A stretch of DNA of 64,000 nucleotides, from the NCBI GenBank assembly GCA_041946825.1, contig JBHGBD010000016.1, positions 1-64,000 of the forward strand, read 5' to 3'. Under the pieces are notes generated by a model. That model was not told the origin of the DNA, did not search any database, and saw nothing but the letters and a program-made list of their open reading frames with translations. Position 1 is the first letter of the stretch. Every line of letters begins with the position of its first letter. The DNA is from CAZTHM01 sp041946825 (GTDB lineage Bacteria > Acidobacteriota > Terriglobia > UBA7540). The translations under genes and the position numbers were made by a program. Positions 41,895 to 47,827 of this stretch are shown here, piece after piece.

Positions 41895-42710
41895 ATGGAT
41901 GAACCGACAGGTTTCGTTCCCACATCTTCCACTCCAACCGGAACGCTCGCGAGCCGCGCGGGGCAGCGCTTGCGGCAAATTCGCGAGCGCCTGAATCTGA
42001 CCTTGCGCGCGGTCGAGGAAGCCAGCCTGGAGATTTCCGACGCCGAACGCAGTTCCGAGTACATCGTCTCGGTCGGCCGCCTCAATCAGATTGAGAATGA
42101 CGGCTCCCTTCCCAGCATCTACAAACTCTACAGCCTGGCGGTCATTTACAGCCTGGGTCTGGAAGAGGTCCTGTCGTTCTACGGCATCAACGTCGGAAAG
42201 ATGGAGGAGCATCGCCTGAAATCACGCCAGGCCCGGACACACCGCCTGACGGCGGAAATCGGCGATCCCAGCCGGCCGATTCGGTTCCCCATCCGGTTTG
42301 ATCCGGGATTCCGGATTGGAGAAACCGTTTTCCTCTCACGGGTGATTGAAGAATGGGGAGAAGTCCCGGCGGGTTTGCTGGCGACGCTGGACCTTCGCAA
42401 ATATCAGTATGGTTACATCGGCCTCGAAGATCGAACCATGGCGCCGCTGTTGCGTCCCGGATCGATCGTGCAAATTGACGAAACCCGCCGGCGGGTGGTC
42501 AACCATGGGTGGGCGAACGAATTCGACCGGCCGATCTATTTCCTGGAGCTCCGCTACAGCTACGAATGCTGCTGGTGCTACCAGCAGGGCAAGGAATTGA
42601 CGCTCGTTCCGTACCCCCTTTCGCCCTGCGCACCGAGAACGATTCGGATTCCCTCGGATGGCGAAGTGCTAGGGCAGGTTGTCGGGGTCGCCATGCGACT
42701 CGTCCAGTAG
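41895..42710 (+). CDS. XRE-family regulator with S24-like C-terminal domain
   Basis: 271 residues. An HTH-XRE domain (about 18-95: GQRLRQIRERLNLTLRAVEEASLEIS, then VSVGRLNQIENDGSLPSIYKLYSLAVIYSL) and a C-terminal domain in which DRTMAPLLRPGSIVQID resembles the LexA/CI S24 fold. The catalytic Ser before Met is a Thr, so self-cleavage is doubtful. A Cys-rich patch, YECCWCYQQ, is near the end. Divergent from iolB, so a regulator of that operon is likely. Its 3' end overlaps the convergent gene by 42 bases. Confidence 0.8.
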   Translation: MDEPTGFVPTSSTPTGTLASRAGQRLRQIRERLNLTLRAVEEASLEISDAERSSEYIVSVGRLNQIENDGSLPSIYKLYSLAVIYSLGLEEVLSFYGINVGKMEEHRLKSRQARTHRLTAEIGDPSRPIRFPIRFDPGFRIGETVFLSRVIEEWGEVPAGLLATLDLRKYQYGYIGLEDRTMAPLLRPGSIVQIDETRRRVVNHGWANEFDRPIYFLELRYSYECCWCYQQGKELTLVPYPLSPCAPRTIRIPSDGEVLGQVVGVAMRLVQ

Positions 42711-43208
42711 CTCCCAGAGTTCGCTTTCCTTCAGAACCCTCAGCATGACTTCCACATTCCTGCTGAACATCTGTCGAGCCAGGGAGTGGCAGTCCTGAGG
42801 CGGAAGAACCTGATAGGCCTGCAGCCGCTGCCAGACCTCGACGAGGCGCCCCCGGTCCTCGCGGAGAGACTCAAAAAAATGGATCAAATCCTGGGTCTGA
42901 TCGCGCAAGGGAAGCGCCAGGAGGTCGCTGAAGACCTGATCGTGACACCGGCGCAGGGCCTTATCGACAGCGTCGGGAGAATAGCGCTGTTCCAGGCCGT
43001 AATGATGATAGCTGCCGGTGTTGTGGTCGCGGAGGGATGCAAGGTACACGAGGCGATCGAACTTCCCCCCCAGCTTGGCAAGGGTGTGGCCTTCGAAGTC
43101 TTGCTGAGCGCGTTCGGCTTCTTCATTCAAGGTTTGTCGCTCGTTGCGCCCAAGTACTCTGACGCGGAGGTCCGCCTCCCGTACGGAATTCGCGGCCAGC
43201 CCGCGCAT
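42669..43208 (-). CDS. Conserved protein of unknown function in polyamine-type operon
   Basis: 179 residues, hydrophilic and mostly helical, no signal peptide or membrane segment. Notable segments: GKFDRLVYLASLRDHNTGSY directly followed by HHYGLEQRYSPDAVDKALRRCH, with several His, and LLDESHGDPDNLP at the end. I do not recognise a named family. Third gene after pdaD and the DHS-like gene, same strand, 47 bases from the latter. A GTG at 43229 would add seven residues. The opposite strand also has an open frame but it lacks any recognisable pattern. Confidence 0.65.
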   Translation of the reverse strand: MRGLAANSVREADLRVRVLGRNERQTLNEEAERAQQDFEGHTLAKLGGKFDRLVYLASLRDHNTGSYHHYGLEQRYSPDAVDKALRRCHDQVFSDLLALPLRDQTQDLIHFFESLREDRGRLVEVWQRLQAYQVLPPQDCHSLARQMFSRNVEVMLRVLKESELWELLDESHGDPDNLP

Positions 43209-43255
43209 CCGAATGATACCACCGCACACCGCGTCGTGGCGGGAGCGCCGCCGCT

Positions 43256-44293
43256 CTATTTGGGAAACGAGAATTTCAGCGTGCTTCCCATGTCGAACGC
43301 CGGCCTTTTGCGTTTGCGGATGAGCGTGGTGTTTTCGGAAAGCGCGGTGACGAGGATCGGCATGGCGATGGTGGAATCGCAGTGGACGGTGGCGAGGCTG
43401 GCATCGTGGGCGATCTTGCCCCAGCTCTGCGCTTCCTCGAAGGTGCAGCCGGAAAGCCCGCCCCAGTGAGGCGAGTCGGTGACGACCTGCAGCGCGTATT
43501 TGTGGCCGTTGTGCGCCTGGCGCATGAAAGTTGCGGTCACTTCGCTCTGCTGGATGAAATTCTTGGGCGTCCCGCCGCCGAAATAGATCACTCCGCTCGA
43601 AGGGGACTCCCCCGCCAGTTGCGCGGTCTCGAGGACGTCGCCAATGATGTCGAAGGTTAAACGGTTCTTACCAAGGAAGCGGTTTTCCGCGATCCCGATG
43701 CCGATCGACGAGTCGCCGATGGCGGGGCAGTAGAGCGGGATCCCGGCTTTGTAGGCCGCCGTGACGATTCCGTCTTCCTTGGCGCGTTTGGAGATCTCTC
43801 TCCCCAGAAGGTTGAGGAACTCGCGCGTGGTGTAAGGGCGCGACGGGTCGAGCGTCGAGGCAAAGCGCCCGATGAAGGCGTCCTCCTCGCGGAATTCTTC
43901 CTCGTCGGCCAGTGTGTCGTACATCCGGTCGATCAGGTTCTGCTGCAGCGCCACGTCGTCCACGCTGGGGGAGCACTGGAAATGAAACCGGCCGAGTGTT
44001 TCATGAATGTCGTGGAAAAGGTTGGCCCCCGTCGTGACCAGGCAATCGATCAGGCGGTTCTTGATCAGATAAACGACCAGGCGACGCATGCCCGCTGGCA
44101 CCATGGCCCCCGACATCCCCATCATGATCATGGTGCGGTCGCCCAGCATGCGTTTCCAGACCTGGTAGGCCGTGGCGAGATTGCGCCCCTGGAAAGAAAT
44201 CCCCTGCATTTTTTCGAGCAGGCTCGCGACATTCTTCTTGCCGTCGATGGCCAGCGGCCGCGTCGGCGTGGAAAGGATTTTCTGTTTGCGCAT
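43256..44293 (-). CDS. Deoxyhypusine synthase-like protein
   Basis: 345 residues. DHS/homospermidine synthase family: GMSGAMVPAGMRRLVVYLI and DCLVTTGANLFHDIHE at the NAD site, GIPLYCPAIGDSSIGIG, and FEEAQSWGKI with the catalytic lysine (Lys293) that forms the imine with the aminobutyl group. Bacteria lack the eIF5A substrate, so a small amine is the expected acceptor, as in homospermidine synthases. It follows pdaD by 103 bases, which contain a strong hairpin. Confidence 0.9.
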   Translation of the reverse strand: MRKQKILSTPTRPLAIDGKKNVASLLEKMQGISFQGRNLATAYQVWKRMLGDRTMIMMGMSGAMVPAGMRRLVVYLIKNRLIDCLVTTGANLFHDIHETLGRFHFQCSPSVDDVALQQNLIDRMYDTLADEEEFREEDAFIGRFASTLDPSRPYTTREFLNLLGREISKRAKEDGIVTAAYKAGIPLYCPAIGDSSIGIGIAENRFLGKNRLTFDIIGDVLETAQLAGESPSSGVIYFGGGTPKNFIQQSEVTATFMRQAHNGHKYALQVVTDSPHWGGLSGCTFEEAQSWGKIAHDASLATVHCDSTIAMPILVTALSENTTLIRKRKRPAFDMGSTLKFSFPK

Positions 44294-44366
44294 TCTACCC
44301 CCCGGAATTTAACTCGCGCCTTTCATGCTGAGTCTGGATTGGCCGCCTTCCTGCGACGGCCGCGGT

Positions 44367-44386
44367 GCGGGGCGGAGCCGCCCCGC
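44367..44386. other. GC-rich hairpin between pdaD and the DHS-like gene
   Basis: Perfect 8-bp stem GCGGGGCG / CGCCCCGC around a GAGC loop. No T tract follows on the minus strand, so it may stabilise the upstream mRNA or attenuate rather than terminate. Confidence 0.6.
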
Positions 44387-44396
44387 GCGGAAGGAA

Positions 44397-44951
44397 CTAC
44401 TCACCGATGCCCAAGAGAATGGACGCGGCGAGAACGGTCGTCCAGAGCCCGCGCTTGTCGCCAATCGCCGACTGGGTGATGTGCATCGTCCGGACGATTT
44501 TGTTGGAGATCCGGTAGATTTCTTTCTTCTCATCCCAGCTCCGGTCCGGATCGAATTCGACGCCCTGGGTCGTCGCCAGCATCTCGGCGGCCAGTTCCTC
44601 GGCGTATTCACCGGCCACTTCTTCCGTCTCGCCGAAAGAGTGGTGCTCGGAAAGGTAACCAAAGGTGTTCCGGTCAGTGGGTATGGCAACCCCCACCGAG
44701 GCGGCGATCAGCCGGTGCGGCTCGCGCGTGGAGTTCTCGCTCATCACGCAGAAGGTAACCTGTCCGGGCTTGAGCTCTTTGCTGCCCTCGCTGCGGGAAA
44801 TGAGCTTGCAGCGCGGAGGAAAGATACTGGAAACTCGAACCAGATTGCACGACGCGATTCCCGCGGAGCGCAGCGCCAACTCGAAGCTGGTCAGTTTCTC
44901 GCGGTGCTTCCCGACACCCTTGGTCAGAAACATCCTTTTGGGTACGAACAT
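44397..44951 (-). CDS. pdaD: Pyruvoyl-dependent arginine decarboxylase
   Basis: Makes agmatine from arginine; 184 residues. FLTKGVGKHREKLTSFELAL at the N-terminus and NLVRVSSIFPP contain the self-cleavage site: Ser41-Ser42 would split into a short beta and a long alpha chain, the new Ser becoming the pyruvoyl group. The glutamate-bearing GETEEVAGEYAEELAAEML helix is typical. A good promoter lies upstream. First gene of a three-gene operon with the DHS-like gene. Confidence 0.92.
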   Translation of the reverse strand: MFVPKRMFLTKGVGKHREKLTSFELALRSAGIASCNLVRVSSIFPPRCKLISRSEGSKELKPGQVTFCVMSENSTREPHRLIAASVGVAIPTDRNTFGYLSEHHSFGETEEVAGEYAEELAAEMLATTQGVEFDPDRSWDEKKEIYRISNKIVRTMHITQSAIGDKRGLWTTVLAASILLGIGE

Positions 44952-45003
44952 CCGGTCTCTTTTTTTCCTCCCGAAGTTGAGCCAGCGCCGATGAGAGTTT
45001 TGT

Positions 45004-45033
45004 AACGTAACAAAAAGCCGAGAAAAGTGTCAA
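45004..45033 (-). promoter_or_regulatory. Sigma70-type promoter of the pdaD operon
   Basis: Minus strand: TTGACA (45033-45028), 18-base spacer, TACGTT (45009-45004). Transcription would begin about 45 bases upstream of the pdaD ATG. It is back-to-back with the glnA promoter. Confidence 0.6.
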
Positions 45034-45139
45034 TGAATTTCTCGGGCCGCGCGTTTGGGTCGCGGCGTCGGGAAAGATGTTTCCGAGCAGCTCTTCCTGA
45101 CCCGCGTCGCGCCAGCATGAATACTGGATTTGGCGGGCC

Positions 45140-45168
45140 TTGACACAGTTGTGGCAGCAAGCTATGTT
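45140..45168 (+). promoter_or_regulatory. Sigma70-type promoter of glnA
   Basis: TTGACA (45140-45145), 17-base spacer, TATGTT (45163-45168), about 70 bases before the glnA ATG. The -35 box is perfect. A sigma54 pattern (TGGC-N8-GC) was not found in good register. Confidence 0.65.
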
Positions 45169-45241
45169 GACTGTCCGGCTTTGGCTTCGTCTGCTTCTGA
45201 ATTGGTTTATCGCGTCCACAAAAAAAACTTATGGAGGTTTC

Positions 45242-46651
45242 ATGAACCCGAAGGCCGTCTTGGAATTTGCCGCCGCCAACAACGTCAAGGTCGTTGACCT
45301 TCGCTTTACCGACCTTCCCGGAATCTGGCATCACGTTTCGTATCCCTTGCACGAAGTTGACGAGAGTTCCTTCGAAGAGGGGTTTGGGATGGATGGCTCC
45401 AGCATCCGCGGCTGGGCTGCCATTCACGAGAGCGACATGCTCCTCGTCCCCGACCCGAGCTGGTACATGCTCGATCCTTTCACCGACGTTCCGACGCTGG
45501 TCATGATCGGGGACATCACCGACCCCATCACCAAGCAGCATTACCTGAAAGACCCGCGCCACATCGCCAAGAAAGCCGAGACTTATCTGGCGTACACCGG
45601 CATCGCCGACACCGCCTATTTCGGCGCGGAAGCCGAGTTCTTCATTTTTGACAACGTCCGCTTCGACCAGGCGCAGCAGCACGGCTACTACTTCATTGAC
45701 GCCGAGGAGGGCCGCTGGAATTCCGGCCGCGAAAAGGACAACCTGGGCTATCGGCCGCGTTACAAGGAAGGCTACTTCCCGGTTCCGCCCACCGATCACT
45801 ACCAGGATCTGCGCACCGAGATGGTCCTGGCCATGGAGAAGGCTGGGCTCAACATCGAGTGCCATCACCACGAGGTGGCCACGGGTGGCCAGGCGGAAAT
45901 CGACCAGCGGTTCAACGCCCTGGTGAAATCCGCCGACGGGATGATGATCTACAAGTACATCATCCGCAACGTGGCGCACCAGTACGGTAAGACGGTGACC
46001 TTCATGCCCAAGCCTCTCTTCCAGGACAACGGCTCCGGCATGCACACCCACCAAAGCCTGTGGAAAGGCGGCAAGCCGCTCTTCGCGGGCGACAAGTACG
46101 CCGGCATGAGCCAGACGGCCCTATGGTACATTGGCGGGCTGCTCAAGCACTCTCCCGCCCTCGCCGCGCTGATTGCGCCCACGACGAACTCCTACAAGCG
46201 GCTGGTGCCCGGCTTCGAGGCGCCGGTCAACCTCGCCTACTCGCGCCGCAACCGCAGCGCCGCCTGCCGCATCCCGATGTACTCGGCCAGCCCCAAAGCC
46301 AAGCGGGTCGAGTTCCGCCCACCCGACCCGTCGTGCAACCCCTACCTGGCCTTCGCGGCGATGATGATGGCCGGAATCGACGGAATCGAGAACAAGATCG
46401 ACCCCGGCGAGCCGCTCGATAAGGACATCTACGATCTCGGTCCAGAGGAACTCAAGAAAGTGCCGTCGCTGCCGGGCTCGCTGGAAGAGTCGCTCAAGGC
46501 GCTCGAGCGGGATCACGACTTCCTGCTCAAGGGCGACGTCTTCAGTGAGGAACTGATCGAGACTTGGATTGATTACAAGATGAAGAACGAAGTCCAGGCC
46601 GTCGGCCAGCGCCCGCATCCTTACGAGTTCGCGCTGTATTACGACATTTAG
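45242..46651 (+). CDS. glnA: Glutamine synthetase type I
   Basis: 469 residues, GSI-beta type. The beta-grasp N-terminal domain includes DLRFTDLPG and FGMDGSSIRGW; the catalytic barrel has AEAEFFIFD, IECHHHEVATGGQAEID and NGSGMHTHQSLWKGGKPLF, and RSAACRIPMYSASPKAKRVE. The adenylylation site is Tyr397 in DKDIYDLGPEE, which is consistent with a glnE gene just downstream. ATG 45242 with GGAGG four bases upstream; the open frame extends 34 codons upstream through the promoter. Confidence 0.96.
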   Translation: MNPKAVLEFAAANNVKVVDLRFTDLPGIWHHVSYPLHEVDESSFEEGFGMDGSSIRGWAAIHESDMLLVPDPSWYMLDPFTDVPTLVMIGDITDPITKQHYLKDPRHIAKKAETYLAYTGIADTAYFGAEAEFFIFDNVRFDQAQQHGYYFIDAEEGRWNSGREKDNLGYRPRYKEGYFPVPPTDHYQDLRTEMVLAMEKAGLNIECHHHEVATGGQAEIDQRFNALVKSADGMMIYKYIIRNVAHQYGKTVTFMPKPLFQDNGSGMHTHQSLWKGGKPLFAGDKYAGMSQTALWYIGGLLKHSPALAALIAPTTNSYKRLVPGFEAPVNLAYSRRNRSAACRIPMYSASPKAKRVEFRPPDPSCNPYLAFAAMMMAGIDGIENKIDPGEPLDKDIYDLGPEELKKVPSLPGSLEESLKALERDHDFLLKGDVFSEELIETWIDYKMKNEVQAVGQRPHPYEFALYYDI

Positions 46652-46821
46652 AAATCGTCCGGTGCGAGTTGTCGGTTGCCCCTGGAAACCGAATTGCCGA
46701 ATGGCAGTCGCAGGCCGGAATGGGCTGTCCGTTTTCGGGCTGCCTGTTCCGAGCCGCGTCGCCTCATTCGTGCCCCCTACACCGATTGGGTGCGCACCTC
46801 GGTGATTACTGAACGGTGGGA

Positions 46822-47688
46822 TTAGCTCGGCGGCTTCACATCTACAAAGAGGTTGCAGTTGCAGCCGGGATGGTAGGGCGGAAGGAGACCGCTTTGCAAT
46901 TCAACTTTCTTGCCTTGCACTGGCCGGCACACCGGACAGTGGGAATTCTGGTCGAGAACCCTCAGGGGGATCGACAGCCTCAGTGAAGCCTCGGCGCTTC
47001 GCATTGAGCAGAATGATGTAGACAGAGTGATTAAATACAGCTTTGCTAGCATGCGCCTGGAAAAGATCCAGTCTCTTGGGGGAAGGCCAGCTTTTGGCAC
47101 GACCTCCATCATTGGCTCTCTATATCTAGGCGGAATGACGCTGCGGAGAGTTTCCTCGTCGCATGCGCCAGTTAGCTGCTTTGCAGCGTCAGCGCGACTG
47201 CGACCTCCCCGCAACGACAGCGCCTTCTGCATAACGCGAAGCTCGGCCAGGGGGAGATGCTGGAGTTTCTCGGAGAGCGACATGACTTCTCGAACTGTTC
47301 CCGTCGCGAGGCATCTGGTGAGCGTGTCTGAGCCGAATTTCTCAACAAATTGGGATTTTGGCATTGGATACGGCGGGTCCAACAGCATCTTCCTATCGGC
47401 AAGCGGAAGCCTTCCGAGGTATTCCAGGCCTTCGGAAAAGTCGGGCGGGATCTCGAGAGTTTCTTGCCCCGTCCAATTCTGCGGCTCATAGTTTAGGCTT
47501 TCGAATTTCTGGCGCCATTCACCCAGTGCCGGCCAGCGAAAAGGCGTGATGATGATGAGGTCCTCTAGTTCGTAGTATCCCTCATCCATACATCGCTTCT
47601 TCATCATGCGACCGATGAGTTCCATGATCCTTTCCGCTCTCGAGGAAGACGGACCGGCTATCGAGAGAACGGGCCATTCAAGCTCCAT
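46822..47688 (-). CDS. Orphan protein with phage head-morphogenesis-like C-terminus
   Basis: 288 residues from ATG 47688. The N-terminal two thirds are not recognised. The end, CPVCRPVQGKKVELQ followed by LLPPYHPGCNCNLFV, has the CxxC...HPxCxC zinc-type pattern found at the C-terminus of Mu F-like/SPP1 gp7 phage head proteins. No other phage gene is nearby. Base composition looks more AT-rich than the flanking gln genes, pointing to transfer. Start unsure: an upstream frame runs into the heptamer array. Confidence 0.55.
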   Translation of the reverse strand: MELEWPVLSIAGPSSSRAERIMELIGRMMKKRCMDEGYYELEDLIIITPFRWPALGEWRQKFESLNYEPQNWTGQETLEIPPDFSEGLEYLGRLPLADRKMLLDPPYPMPKSQFVEKFGSDTLTRCLATGTVREVMSLSEKLQHLPLAELRVMQKALSLRGGRSRADAAKQLTGACDEETLRSVIPPRYREPMMEVVPKAGLPPRDWIFSRRMLAKLYLITLSTSFCSMRSAEASLRLSIPLRVLDQNSHCPVCRPVQGKKVELQSGLLPPYHPGCNCNLFVDVKPPS

Positions 47689-47750
47689 TTGGTCAAAGGC
47701 TCCTTCCTCTGGCTTTCCAGGAAGACCAGTCACGGAGATTCTAGTCGCAA

Positions 47751-47813
47751 CAACCAACAACTCACAACCGACAGCCAACCACTGACAACTCACGACTGAC
47801 AACCGACAACTGC
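47751..47813. repeat. Heptamer array upstream of glnE
   Basis: Nine 7-mers: CAACCAA, CAACTCA, CAACCGA, CAGCCAA, CCACTGA, CAACTCA, CGACTGA, CAACCGA, CAACTGC. The array abuts a TATAAT box directly. Confidence 0.92.
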
Positions 47814-47819
47814 TATAAT
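47814..47819 (+). promoter_or_regulatory. -10 box of glnE, leaderless arrangement
   Basis: Perfect TATAAT immediately after the heptamer array and eight bases before the glnE ATG, so the transcript would begin at or within a base or two of the start codon. No Shine-Dalgarno precedes the ATG. Confidence 0.5.
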
Positions 47820-47827
47820 CCCTCGCG

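Noticed and set aside
42786..43469. Plus-strand open frame opposite the unknown gene and the DHS-like gene
   Set aside because: It covers the end of the DHS-like gene in antisense and has no domain pattern; the minus-strand frame fits the operon.
45131..45160. Sigma54 promoter at glnA
   Set aside because: TGGC and GC elements are not in the -24/-12 register; the TTGACA-N17-TATGTT promoter explains the region better.
46822..47688. Prophage
   Set aside because: A single gene with a phage-like C-terminus; no integrase, portal, terminase, tail genes or attachment sites.
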